From positions 29,140,992 to 29,204,991 of the forward strand of contig NC_079505.1 of assembly GCF_030052815.1 (NCBI RefSeq): a DNA stretch of 64,000 nt. The letters are read 5' to 3'. Origin of the DNA: Hevea brasiliensis (lineage: Eukaryota > Streptophyta > Magnoliopsida > Malpighiales > Euphorbiaceae). This document shows positions 11,184-22,222 of this stretch, one piece after another (position 1 is the stretch's first letter; the number at the start of each line of letters is the position of its first letter). The notes under the pieces were generated by a model. It was given only the letters and a program-made list of their open reading frames with translations, was not told the DNA's origin and did not search any database. A program made the translations under genes and the position numbers.

Positions 11184-11706
11184 CTAAATTTAAAGATATC
11201 GTCTTATAGTAATTATGATCAACCAAATTCAGTACCGATAGTCAAAGAGAAGAAAAAAAATAAATTTATAGAGTAGTTGTAACGGTTTAAGGAGAGAAAA
11301 TAAAATCAAATTCACCTATTATTGAACGAAGAACGAGAATTTTTATTTTAAAAACATAATCAAAGGTGATGAATTGAGAAATAAAAATTTAAGAATTATC
11401 TGCGCACATCAGATTATTTATATATATACGTATAACAATAAATAAAAGATTATGAAAATACCTGTTGAGAGTATTTGGTACGAAAAGGAGGTGAACAGGT
11501 TTTGAGAGCAAAGTTTAGCAGAAGAGATGATTAGGGTATATATATATATTTCAAGAGTCCTATTAGGTGTAGAATGGGATAAGAGTTATTATTGAACTGG
11601 GTTGTTCAGATTGCAGATATATATTAAATTTCAAAATAATATATATATATCTAAAAATAAATAAGCAGACCATCTAATAAAATATATATATTTTATAAAT
11701 ATATTA
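10721..11706. other. Unidentified AT-rich segment inside the composite insertion
   Basis: There is no coding sequence here. It contains a duplicated unit of about 31 bp (AAGCACCGACGAA(A)CAGGGACGC, about 11052-11112), a (TA)n tract (about 11113-11180) and further short TA runs. ACTCACCTGAAACCTCC near 10890 resembles the donor side of a plant LTR leader read on the minus strand, so a fragment of another LTR is possible. Confidence 0.4.
11113..11180. repeat. (TA)n microsatellite
   Basis: About 34 TA dinucleotides follow directly after the duplicated GC-richer unit at about 11052-11112. Confidence 0.95.
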
Positions 11707-12370
11707 AATTATTGTTGGCTAATGCTCTAAGCAAGAAGTCTTCTGGTAGTTTAGCCCATATATCTACCAAGATGAGGCCTTTGATTGGTGAATTACATGA
11801 GTTGCTAGATCAGGGAGTAGAGTTTGAAATCATAGCTGGATCACTCTTAGCACATTTTCGAGTTAGGCCTATCTTGATTGATCGAATTAAGGCTGCTCAA
11901 AAGAGGGATTCTCAGCTGTGTGAGATTATAGATAATATTCATCAAGGCCAAGCTCAAGGATTCATGTTGAATGATGATGGAGTTCTTCGTTATGGCACTA
12001 GACTTTGTGTCCCCAATGTTGATGAGTTGAGAAGAGAAATCATGGAGGAGGCACACCATTCTGCTTACACAGTACACCCAGGTTCAACTAAGATGTATCG
12101 TGATTTAAGGGAGCATTATTGGTGGGGTGGCATGAAGAGGGATGTTGCAGACTTTGTTGGTAAATGTTTGACTTGTCAGCAGGTTAAGGCAGAATATCAG
12201 AGACCATCTGTTACTTCAGCCATTGCCTATTCCCGAGTGGAAGTGGGAGCATATTGCCATGGACTTTGTTGTGGGTTTACCTAGTACACGAGGTGGTTAC
12301 AATACAATCTGGGTGATAGTGGACAGATTGACAAAATCTGCTCATTTCCTTCCTGTGAAGACTACATACC
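11707..12370 (+). pseudogene. Ty3/gypsy pol fragment: RNase H end and integrase N-terminal half
   Basis: The frame opens with the RNase H end (NALSKK, normally ADALSRK). It then gives the integrase zinc-binding module (HHSAYTVHPG...[11 protein letters not shown], about 12055-12195). After about 12200 the frame is lost. The first catalytic Asp region ([18 protein letters not shown]) continues in another frame until 12370, where a TRIM begins. It lacks RT and the second half of integrase. It differs from elements A-C and represents another Ty3 lineage member. Confidence 0.85.
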
Positions 12371-12375
12371 ACAAA

Positions 12376-12767
12376 TGTAATGGCTCGGCCCACTAGTGAT
12401 ATTGTCCGCTCTGGGCCAAAGCCCTCACGGTTTTAAAACGCGTCAATAGGGATTACGAACCATCAACTTATAAACCCAGCATCTCTCCAGTGTTTTGTCG
12501 ATGTGGGATTTGCCTAGGGTGTTACAATCCACCCCCCTTATGGGACTCAGCGTCCTCGCTGAGGTTTGCCCCACCATCGTTCAAGGTTGCACGCGGAGCA
12601 GCTCTGATACCACAAATGTAATGGCCCGACCCACTAGTGATATTGTCCGCTCTGGGCCGAAGCCCTCACGGTTTTAAAATGCGTCACTAGGGGTTACGAA
12701 CCACCAACTTATAAACCCAGCATCTCTCCCGTGTTTTGTCGATGTGGGATTTGCCTAGGGTGTTACA
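12376..12767 (-). mobile_element. Second TRIM element (151-bp LTRs, 392 bp total)
   Basis: Two 151-bp LTRs (12376-12526 and 12617-12767), both TGTAATGG...GTGTTACA, flank a 90-bp internal region. On the minus strand the upstream LTR is followed by primer site TGGTATCAGAGC (12602-12613), and a polypurine tract (AAGGGGGGTGGAT, 12527-12540) precedes the downstream LTR. The LTR ends are related to the Cassandra LTR at 10095 (shared ATTGTCCGCT and CCTCACGGTTTT) but lack the 5S-like part. The element itself has no target duplication. The left flank ATACCACAAA repeats its own internal end, which suggests a rearranged junction. Confidence 0.85.
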
Positions 12768-12772
12768 TTTTC

Positions 12773-13025
12773 ATAGGTTCCGAAGAACTGTTTTATCCAT
12801 TTTTAGCCGGTACTCTGTCGGATTTTCTATAAAATTTTCGGAACTTCAAATGAATTTATAATTTCAATAAATAACTTAAATGAGTCAAATTTCACAAATT
12901 TCACTTCATAACCATAAAGAAATAAATTAAGGAAGGATAAAAATAATTAAAAAAAATATGGTGTTCTGGTACACTGTGTGGCATATCTTACTCGGTTATA
13001 CGGTAGACAGGTAAGGGGTGTCACA
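12773..13025 (+). mobile_element. Element A 3' LTR, piece 3 of 3 (LTR end)
   Basis: From AGGTTCCGAAGAAC to GGTAAGGGGTGTCACA this matches the last 250 bp of the family A LTRs (compare reversed 35470-35720). It completes element A. The adjacent DNA from 13026 is the pre-insertion target. Confidence 0.85.
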
Positions 13026-13886
13026 AAATCCTTTCAACTTCTCTTGTCTTTCTTTCTCCCAATCTTCACTTTGAAGCTTAATTAGAGGTTTTCTACTAAC
13101 TTAATGGGAAAATTTATGAAAAGAGTTGGAGTTTTAAGAGCTCAATTTGGGTAACAATGGAGAAAAATGGATGAGAGGGAGAAAGAGAAGGGAGCCAGCT
13201 ATGTGGATGAGGAAGAAGATTTTTTTTTTGTTTTATTTTTATCTAATTTTTTGTCTTCTTTTATACATAATTATCCTTTAATTAAATTAATTTAAATTAT
13301 AATTTTAATTATGTCATGATGAGGTCATGCGTATGTCATAATTCAATTTAAAATTTAAAATTTCATTTCTTTCATCCACTTCTTCACATTTTTAATCCTT
13401 TTTCAATAATTTAATCTCATTCATTTTAATGGACATTTAGGTCAAAAGTCACCTCTTGAAGTGAATTGATCAAAATGCCCCTCATCGGGTTATAGTCCAT
13501 CTTTTTTCATAATGCCCAATGAGTCCTAAGGTTCTGATTCACTTAATTGTACTTGTTCTCTTTTTATTTCTATGATTCTTTAGCTCTCAACAGTTTCGCA
13601 ATTAACTCTCAATTAAAGATGTCATTAGGTCCCATACAAATTTAAGATAGCAACTGAGTTCGCAGCTTCTTCCCGAGTCGGTCACTCATCATTGGGACCT
13701 TGACTCATTTAACCTATTTGTGCTTCGTTACTCCTATTTTAATCCAACCTCATTTGATCTTTATTAGTTTTATTTATGACTCCTTTTTGTAATTTAATTA
13801 TGGTTATCGATATTCTAGTTGTCCGAATAGACCTTAGTCACTAGAACAGTAGAATGTACGGAACTGTCCAATGTGAGGGTGTTACA
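13026..13886 (-). mobile_element. Older reversed Ty3 LTR fragment (LTR start only)
   Basis: Read on the minus strand it starts TGTAACACCCTCAC at 13886 and carries the same early-LTR landmarks as families A and B, including a 5S-like block (13661-13713). It stops at 13026 where element A inserted. Its remaining half is not in the window. Confidence 0.75.
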
Positions 13887-14362
13887 CAAATACTAATCGA
13901 TTGGCAACCGATTGTGAATAAGTTGTTAACTTTGGAACCAATTAAAATAATTCTTCAATTTAGCAACCGATTCCCTAAATCAGTTGCCGTTAGTAAACTA
14001 ATTTTAAAATCAGTTGCTATTAGCACCATAACTGATTTCATAATCAATTGCTAATGGCAACCGATTTTAAAATCGATTGCTAATCGTATATTTAAAATTT
14101 TTTAAATATCGATTAGCCACCAATTTAACAATCAATTATAAATTAGTTGCTAATGGTAGCTAATTTTGTAACTAATTATAAATTAGTTATTAATAACAAT
14201 AAATTTAATAATCGATTTTTGAATTGATTGCTAAATTTTTAAAAATTAACTAATCTACTAAAAAAAATGAAATCATAAATCAATTATAAAATTGATTAGT
14301 TATAACAACCAATTTCAATTGGTTACAAAAATTGATTGTAAAACTGTTTTTATTTTTTAGTG
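13887..14362. mobile_element. Probable CACTA transposon end with subterminal repeats
   Basis: Many short direct and inverted copies of motifs like CAACCGATT and AATCGATTGCTAAT end at 14362 in ...TTTTTTAGTG, that is CACTAAAAAA on the other strand. A CACTA-type terminus with repetitive subterminal DNA looks like this. The other end and a transposase are absent. Confidence 0.5.
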
Positions 14363-14959
14363 TCACTTAAAGAACCTAAGCTCTAACAAGCCAAGACGAT
14401 CTGCATGTTAGATATGATTGATTGATTCATTTTCGCGATTAGAGAAAGAATATACATTTCCTATAGGTGACTCGATGTATATGCACATGAGATAACCAAT
14501 CCCTAGTTTTCAATCTTCCATATATATATATATATATATATATACACAAATAAACTTACAAAATCATACTACATATTTAAGAAAGTAACTTAAAATTTTG
14601 TCATTTGCTATTTTCTTAGTACAGTTATCATTAACATCTGCTTTTATGTATGTCACTTCATAAAAAATACTATCTGTTTAAGCTAATTTTATTTAAAAAT
14701 ATAAAATATTTAAAATTTAAATAGTATAAAATATTTAAATTTACATTTTAACTACTTATTCTCTTTTAAGTATTAGTTATAAAAAAATATTTAAATTTTA
14801 AAAAGTAAAAAAATATTTATTGGGAAAAATATTAGATTAATCGTTTATCTAATCATTTAAAAATATTTTCTTTTAATTATTAGTTATATAAAATATCTGA
14901 AACTAAAATATTATATAAAAATTCTAATTAGTTTGAGGTAATTGAAATTTAGAAGATAA

Positions 14960-15017
<58 letters not shown>

Positions 15018-17234
15018 TAGATATATTTAATTATAGCTCTGATATATATATATTTTTAATCTCTTTTACTCTACTTTTTTTTTGTAAAATTGTACCTTCT
15101 TCTTAACTTTTTTATACTCGTTAAAAAAATCTAGAAGCTAAAACCAAAACTGCATCCTCTCAATTACCATGTAGTCCTAACCAAAGTTTATAAAGAAGCT
15201 TTTGATTTTGGATCTCTTTCCATAATGTATGGAAATGCTTATTTGCGAGCCCTGTACATGCACTGATTAAACTTAATAATGTCACAGCAAATTATTTGAT
15301 CAATGAGGTTAAAATCAGAAATTGAAATATATAATCCGATGAGCTCGTACTTTTTCATGTAGTTAATGCCCTTTTTCATTTTGATCCACAATATTATATA
15401 ATTAAATTAATTTTCACTATTTTTTTATATTTTAATGGAAAAATTTTATAATATGTATTGGTATTTCTTTATATCAATCAATTCATATATATATATATAT
15501 ATACACACACATTAAAGTTAAGGCATATAAATAAATTTACAAAATCATGCTACGTGTTTAAGAAAGTAACTTAAAATTTTGCTATTTGCCATTTTCTTGG
15601 TACAATTATAAAAAAATGTCATCTTTTTAAACTGATTTTATTTAAAAATATAAAAACATTTAGAATTTAAATAGTATAAAATATTTAAATTTTCAATTTA
15701 ACTAACCTCTTATTTTTTTAATTATTAGTTATAAAAAAATTGAAATTTAAAATATAAAAAATATTTATTGAACAAAAATGATTAGATGGTTTGTTTATCT
15801 AATCATTAAAAAAATGTTATTTTAATTTTTAGTTATATAAAACATTCAAATCTAACATATATACATAATCACAAAAAAATTATTTATGAAATTTAAGAAT
15901 ATATTTTTAAAACTTATAATAATAATTATTCACTAGAAAATTATAATGAAATTCAAAAATTTATTTTAAAAATATTTCTTACATTTAAAATTTAAATGCT
16001 TTAATGGTAATAATTTTAAATATAACAATTGCCATATGATATATGTGTTTTTTTCTTCTACTTTATTTGCATTGTTATTGATAAATGACAACTAATTTAA
16101 ATGATAATATAAAATAATCTATTAATCAACTTATTTTAAAATTTAAAATTAAATAATGTTTTATCAAATACAAAATTATATCCGCTACTATTAGAAAATT
16201 TGTATATTAATACATAAAATAAAATCAGTTTTTCATTTAAATATTTTTAAATTTTAATAACTAAAATTTTATCTGATACTAAAAAAGAAATTGTAAAAAA
16301 ATAATATTTTTTAATTAGATTAGAAAATGGGTGAATTATTTTTTAAAAAATATATCAATATATATAATCAATTATTCACAAAAAATTATTTATAAAATCT
16401 AAACATTTACTTTTAAAAGCATTTCTTATATTTAAAATTTAAGAATTTTAATAATAGTAATAATTAATCTCCATATGATATATTTTTTTTATACTTTATT
16501 TATCTTGTTGGTACATGAAATAAAATTAACTAATTTAAAAAAAATAGAAAATCATCTATTAATCAACTTATTTCAAAATTTAAAATAAAATTTTATATTA
16601 TTAAACATAAAATTATATCAATTACTATTAAAATATTATATATTAACACTTGAAATAAACCAACTTTGCATTTAAATGTTTTTAAATTTTAACTGCTAAA
16701 ATCTTATCTTATACTAAAAAAAATTATCAAGAACATATTTAATTAAAATTTCAATTAGATGAGAAAGAGTTGATTATTTTTAAAAAAAATATGTTAACAT
16801 ATATATTTAAATAATTATTTAATGGAAATTTATTTATAAAATTTAAACGTTTATTTTTTGAAATATTTCTCAAATTAAAATTTTAAGAGTTTTAATAATA
16901 ATAATTTAAAAATTACCATATGATATATGTTTTTTTTATCCTTTTATTGGTATATGACAACTAATCTGTAGAAAATATAAAATAATCTATCAATCAGTTT
17001 TTTTCAAAATTTAAAATGAAATGATACATTATCAAATACAAAATTATATTGATTTCTATTAAAAAATTTATATATTAACACTTGAAATAAAATTATAATT
17101 AACTAAAACTTTTATAATTAATAAAATTTTGTAATATGATTATTAAAATATAATATATGGAGAAATATGTATTAAATTATACTATTAAATTAAAATAATA
17201 AATATTTTGCGCAAAGCACAGACAAAATGACTAG
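14363..17234 (+). mobile_element. AT-rich, internally repetitive DNA ending in a Helitron-like 3' terminus
   Basis: No coding sequence is visible. Segments around 14577-14830 and 15558-15790 are diverged copies of each other. Three units of about 450 bp (about 15850-16310, 16320-16790, 16790-17150) repeat the motif CATATGATATATG in similar surroundings. The right end, GCGCAAAGCAC...GACAAAATGACTAG (17209-17234), has a weak hairpin and the terminal CTAG followed by T that is typical of plant Helitrons. The left end was not found, so the extent is uncertain. Confidence 0.4.
14962..15013. repeat. (AT)n microsatellite
   Basis: About 25 AT units. Shorter AT runs lie at 14519-14544 and 15486-15502. 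Confidence 0.95.
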
Positions 17235-18058
17235 TTATTTATTATTAATAAAAGTCTTCCATGTTAATCTGATCGGACTTTGATTTGTATTCCTTTTGGA
17301 TCTCTGATAAGTTTTTGATATAAAATGATTATATTTTAGTAATATGTATTTAAATAAATAAGATATATTGTTATTTATAAATAATATCTTTTATTTTGTT
17401 TAAGAAGAATTCAAAATATCAATTTTATTAGATTAATATTTTCTATATTTCAAAATTTTTATCATTCATTTTGTTTAATTTAAATTATCCATGATAAAAA
17501 AATTTTAAATTCTTACAAAATTTTGCTATTATAGTCCATTCTTCAATTTTTTTTTTTAATTTTAGCTTGATTTTAAATATTTTTGTTTAGAGTGAGCAAT
17601 AAAATTTGAAATAAATTAACGAACAAAATTATGATATATCTATTGACTAGAAGAGAAGCTAATGATCAAAATTATATTACGTTAGCTGATTTAAATCAAT
17701 TTTATCTATAGTTTAAAAAAAATAAAGCTAAGCTAAAATTATATAAAAAACTATAATTTTAATTTAAAAAAAAATATTTTTGTAACATTAAGTCTTTAAA
17801 AATTACATAATATTATTTATTATTAATAAAATCATTTATGAGTTATAATAACTATAAATATTTTTTTGAAATAGGATTTACAATAAGATTAAGATTTTAA
17901 TATACTAATTATTATTTATTGTAAATAAATAATTATGAAAATAATTTGATGAATTCATAAATTCTCCCATTCACATTTTTATATTTATTAATTAATTATT
18001 AGAAAAGAATACAAAAATATAAATGCAAAGTATGGTTAATGAATAGATGGATTTTATA

Positions 18059-18124
<66 letters not shown>

Positions 18125-19879
18125 GTACATAATTCTACAAAATATAAATTGAAAACTTTAATAAATTAAAATATTTATAACAAAAAAGTATATATCTTAA
18201 ATATATTGATGAAAGCTTAAATTAGTTATGTATTATATATTAATTTTATTTTTTAATACAACTTTAAATACTTAATATAAAACTTATTTAAACATGAAAA
18301 AAAAATTTGAGATGAATGAGTATTTAAATTTGATGTTAAATTATTTTATTATACTTAGTATAAAATTAAATCTAATTTTTATTTTAAATGATTAATTATC
18401 TAAATTAAGTCTAAACGATTTTTTGTGAATAGAATTTTATTAGTTTTTAATAAATTTATAAATTAAAATATTTTATTGACGCAAAAAATAAAATTTATTT
18501 GAAAGTTGGGCTAATTAACAACAAACTTCTAAGTACTTTTTCAATTTTATTTAAATTTTTAATTTACTTAATATAGTTTTCAATTTTATTTAAATTTTTA
18601 ATTTACTTAATATAGTGTTGGTTTTATTCTATTTGATTAATGAGTCAAAATTCAAGTGCACTTCTAATATTTAATAAAAATTACTTTTCAATTTATTATA
18701 CGAAAAAATAATTTCAGAATATAAAATATTTTATTTTTATTTTTATTTTTAATGAATATGAAATAGATGAAAATTTGTTTATTTATAAAAGTAAATTGCA
18801 AGTTTGGTAGCTATATTTTTATCAATACCAATAACTTTTTAGAGAAAATGTTGTGATTTTATTAGAATATTTTATTGAAAAAAATTAAAATTTATTTCAA
18901 AATAGGACTAACTAATAAAAAAAACTAAGCTCTTTTCAATTTTATTTAAATTTTTTATTTAGTTAAATTATATCAACATTATAAAATTAGTGTTTACTTT
19001 ATTCTATTATCTAAATTAGTTAAAATTTAAATGCAATTCGGATAATTTCATTAATGTTTTTAATAAAAATTCTTTTTTAAATTAATTATAACATGAAATA
19101 ATTCGAGAATGCAAAAATATTTTATTTTTATTTATATATAGAAGTAAATTGCAAGTTCGGTTAAAGGTATACTTTTACCAATATCAATAATTAAAAAAAA
19201 AACTGTAAATTTTTAAGTAAAGTGATTGTTATATTTGAATTGGACTAAAAATTTAAATTATTGAGTTTAATATTTAATTAAAGTTTATCCATTATTAATA
19301 TTATTCTTATTTAAATAGCTATAAATTTATAACAAATAAAATATATAGTTGTCATTGAATAGGATTAGAATTCTATATTTGTTGATATAAATATAAATAA
19401 AAATAAATTTTATATTTCCCCTGCTCCCTCACCACACAGCATATTTAAAATAAAAATAAATTTTAATACTATAAGTTTGTAAATATTTGAAATAATTGAA
19501 AAAAAAAAGTAGATGTGAGATTCGGTGTTTATTTTTTTTATTAATTTTATTATCATAAATAATTTTTAAAGAATTAATAATAGATATAGGATTAAAATTA
19601 CAAATTACTATATTGAAAATTATAATAGGATTTTAAGTATAAATGAAATTATTATTAAACAAATATTAAAATTTTAATTTATATTAATATATAGTAATAT
19701 TTCAAATTAAAATGAATTTGAGATTTAGTAATGGATATTTTGTCGCCAAAAGTTGTTAGCAACAAAATTGTATGATAAGCCTCTCATTGCTAAAATATAT
19801 TTGTTGTTGCTAAATATTATTAGTAGCGAAATCATATAGATTAGAGACAGATAATTGTAGAAAGATAATTGTCACTAAT
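17235..19879. other. AT-rich intergenic DNA, no gene seen
   Basis: There are no long open frames. It contains a (TTA)n array at 18061-18123, a 43-bp tandem duplication (about 18537-18617), and two diverged copies of about 300 bp (about 18480-18800 and 18870-19150). Near 19740-19860, paired GTTGTTAGCAAC / TTGTTGTTGCTAAAT motifs may belong to another DNA transposon. Confidence 0.7.
18061..18123. repeat. (TTA)n microsatellite
   Basis: About 21 uninterrupted trinucleotide units. Confidence 0.95.
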
Positions 19880-20091
19880 TGTAATAATCTGAATTTTAAA
19901 ATTATATATTTTATAAATTTTAATATTATTTTATTGATATTATTGTAATTTAATGAATTTATTTAAATATATTATTATTATTATTTGAATCCATATTATG
20001 TGATGAAATTTTTATGCTGGTTGTCACCTACCGTAACCCTCCTCCTTTATCTGGGCTTGGGACCGGCTAAGCGCAAACTATTTAGGCGGAG

Positions 20092-20139
<48 letters not shown>

Positions 20140-20950
20140 ATAAATTAAATTTTGGTGTTATTAAATTTTAATTATTTTGTATTTTTTTGTTTAAATTATT
20201 AATTAGAGAATGAAATTTTAATTATGTGTATATATTTTTTTTATTTTAAATTGGATTTGTTGGAGGAATTTTGAAAGAAATTTTTAATGTCTTAAATTTA
20301 TGTTATTATGTTATTTTAAATCTTATTAATTTGTTCTAACAAAAACTCACTTGAAGAGTTTGGAAAATTAAAGGACTAAAAAGGTAATTTTATCTTTAAA
20401 ATTCAAAGAAAAGAAAAAAAAAAAGCACCACCTTCCACGATTCTCTCTCTTCTTTATTTCTTTATTTCTTTCTTTCTTTCCTTCTTGTTCCAGCCAACCA
20501 ACCATTCTCCACAGCCATCGCCATCAGCCCGACCACCTCAACTCACCCTGTCATTGTTGACCAGCAAAAAATTTAGAGAGAAATGAGCCATTTTCCGATG
20601 GATAGTGCGAGGAGGGAGAAAATAAGTTCAAAACTTTAGAGATTTATATTCCGCGATCCTGATATTTGACTAGAGTGATTCTAGTGGCTATAAACCCTTG
20701 GTGAAGAGAGCTATCAGATGAGACTGACAATGCCAAATTTGGTGATAGTTTTTAGTGCTAACAAAGAAAAAGAAAATGAGTTTTTCAAAGTTTTTGGGGC
20801 ATTTTTCAGCCGATTGGTGATCGAAATTGATGATTGGGTTGATAATCTTGGTCTACATTCCATAAGCTTCAATTTGACGCCAATCATGCTTCGATCAGAG
20901 ATCAAACAGAGAAGATGCTCAATGGACAATCTAAAATAATTGGCCAATAT
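19880..20950 (+). mobile_element. Candidate LTR fragment of another retrotransposon
   Basis: It begins TGTAATAATCTGAATTTT, close to the TGTAATAACCCGAATTTT start common in plant Ty3 LTRs. Later it has a GGACTAAAAAGGTAATTTTATC stretch in pieces, a long pyrimidine tract (20430-20485) and 5'UTR-like DNA. No matching second LTR is in the window, and the end is not defined. Small overlapping frames on both strands near 20715-20945 are not convincing genes. Confidence 0.35.
20010..20139 (+). mobile_element. Probable RTE-type LINE 3' end with (TTA)n tail
   Basis: A GC-richer block (TGTCACCTACCGTAACCC..., GGGCTTGGGACCGGCTAAG, GGCGGAG; about 20026-20092) runs straight into (TTA)n (20093-20139). I recall this block-plus-tail arrangement at the 3' end of severely 5'-truncated plant non-LTR elements. 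No coding sequence remains. Confidence 0.4.
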
Positions 20951-20962
20951 TGAAATAGAGTT

Positions 20963-21160
20963 TCAATGAATCGTTTTCTGATCTGTAACCAACAGCTTAT
21001 AGGCATCCAAAATGTACGTTCGAATTGGCGTTAGCTCATCGATGCCAAGGACCAAAATTCTAGCCTGATTTGAATGCCTAACAAACTGTCTCAAAAGGTA
21101 ATCATGTTTACTGTTGGTCCCAATAGTTTTAGACATTTTGAATGCATCCAGGTGTTTCAA
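20963..21160 (-). CDS. Unrecognised 65-codon open frame
   Basis: The predicted peptide (start MKHLDAFKMSK, end VTDQKTIH) has mixed, non-repetitive composition unlike the AT-rich shadow frames around it. It could be a leftover exon or a gene fragment. No domain, signal peptide or membrane segment is recognised, and there is no evidence of expression. It lies about 390 bp downstream of the PR-1 gene on the same strand. Confidence 0.2.
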   Translation of the reverse strand: MKHLDAFKMSKTIGTNSKHDYLLRQFVRHSNQARILVLGIDELTPIRTYILDAYKLLVTDQKTIH

Positions 21161-21546
21161 TTGTATACAGAAAAATCCATTAAAGTAATAGTTACTACTT
21201 ATTAGTCAAATATTTATTATTTTTCGGTAATGTGGAAGATGAAGGTTGCAAATATTAACAACTATGCCATTTCTCTTATTTAATATCAAAACGAAAAAAA
21301 AAAAATCCACGCTCACGTGTCTTTGTCTCATTATTATTTTTATAAGCAAGTGCAAATTTTATTAAATGGAAAATAGACCTATGGATCTTATTTAAGCAAC
21401 CACAAACATTAATTATGACAAATCTTCTCCCATTAATTTCTTCCTAATCCTATCCTACATATGCATTTATATTTGTTCAATAACACTAGTAACTAACTTC
21501 ACGCCCAAAACACCACCTAATCAATTAACTCTAATTATACTACCTT

Positions 21547-22137
21547 TCAATATGGCCTTTCACCAACGTAATTACCTGGAGGATCATAATTACAAGTCAT
21601 AAACACATCTCCATCATCACAAACAGAACGAGCACACCCAATTCTCCTAGTAGTCTTCCATACAATTTGAGTGTAGTGCCCACACATTTGACCCACCTCA
21701 CATGAATTTGTTGCATAAGTATAGTACTTCTCTTCAGCAGCCCAAGCACTAACAGCATCAGCTGGTCTCCATTCTGAGCCACTGCCCCAATAGATATTCT
21801 CTCCAAGCTTGAAATCTCCTTCTGGGAAAGAATGTTCAACTTTGCAATCTGCTTTCCTTTGTCCAGCCCACCATCTCGCATATTTCTCCAGCTGAAAATC
21901 CCACATCAATGGAAGCTCCCATTTTGCTGCCCTTACTAAGTTATGTTCAAATAGGAACTCTATTGACTCTCCAATGCAACCCAAACAAAGTTGCTTTGAG
22001 ATCTTGTATATTGTCTCATTATCTGGTTTCTTTCTCAGTGTTTCCGGTGAGGATGATGATTGGGAAGTGACCAAAAGATTGCTGTTGATGGTGAAGGTTA
22101 TGGAGAGGACTAGGAGGAAGAGAAATTGAGGCTTCAT
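21547..22137 (-). CDS. PR-1-like secreted CAP-domain protein
   Basis: This is an intact, intronless 196-residue protein and the only complete plant gene here. Residues 1-25 form a signal peptide (hydrophobic FLFLLVLSI core), predicting secretion to the apoplast. After a linker with an extra CLGC pair (51-54), residues about 58-196 form the CAP domain. It carries the family histidines His65 (EHN) and His154 (GHYTQIVW), Glu113 (GENIYWG), and the six conserved cysteines 98, 146, 152, 168, 173 and 182. The CAP signature GHYTQIVWKTTRRIGCA and the terminal CNYDPPGNYVGERPY are present. Plant PR-1 proteins are defence-associated, sterol-binding secreted proteins, and the C-terminal 11 residues fit the CAPE immune-peptide consensus. 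The length matches extended PR-1-like members. The assignment is firm; a defence role for this copy is inferred. Confidence 0.96.
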   Translation of the reverse strand: MKPQFLFLLVLSITFTINSNLLVTSQSSSSPETLRKKPDNETIYKISKQLCLGCIGESIEFLFEHNLVRAAKWELPLMWDFQLEKYARWWAGQRKADCKVEHSFPEGDFKLGENIYWGSGSEWRPADAVSAWAAEEKYYTYATNSCEVGQMCGHYTQIVWKTTRRIGCARSVCDDGDVFMTCNYDPPGNYVGERPY

Positions 22138-22212
22138 GGCTTTTGAGAGGAAGAGTGTGGTATTGAGACAACAGGTGGATTTGTGGTGCTAGCTTTGGAG
22201 GCCATATACCTT

Positions 22213-22222
22213 AATTTATATG
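22213..22222 (-). promoter_or_regulatory. TATA box of the PR-1-like gene
   Basis: On the minus strand CATATAAATT lies about 76 bp upstream of the ATG, a usual distance for a short plant 5'UTR. No other TATA-like site is better placed. Confidence 0.5.

Larger units (their letters stand above)
10095..12767. mobile_element. 2,673-bp composite insertion bounded by two different TRIM LTRs
   Basis: The host LTR reads TTTTC up to 10094 and again TTTTC from 12768, then continues its known sequence (AGGTTCCGAAGAAC). Everything between therefore looks like one insertion with a 5-bp duplication. The left edge (TATAACG, a mutated TGTAACG) is a Cassandra-type LTR, and the right edge (...GTGTTACA) is the LTR of a different, related TRIM. 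Inside are AT-rich DNA and a Ty3 integrase fragment. Whether it moved as a unit or was built up after insertion cannot be decided from sequence alone. Confidence 0.7.

Noticed and set aside
10942..11226. 94-codon frame on the minus strand with a long YIYIYI run
   Set aside because: It is a translation of the (TA)n microsatellite, with no protein-like composition elsewhere.
12495..12677. 60-codon frame in the second TRIM
   Set aside because: It crosses LTR, internal region and LTR of a non-coding TRIM.
20714..20947. Overlapping frames of about 75 codons on both strands
   Set aside because: Same DNA read both ways inside a UTR-like, LTR-like stretch. Neither shows a domain.
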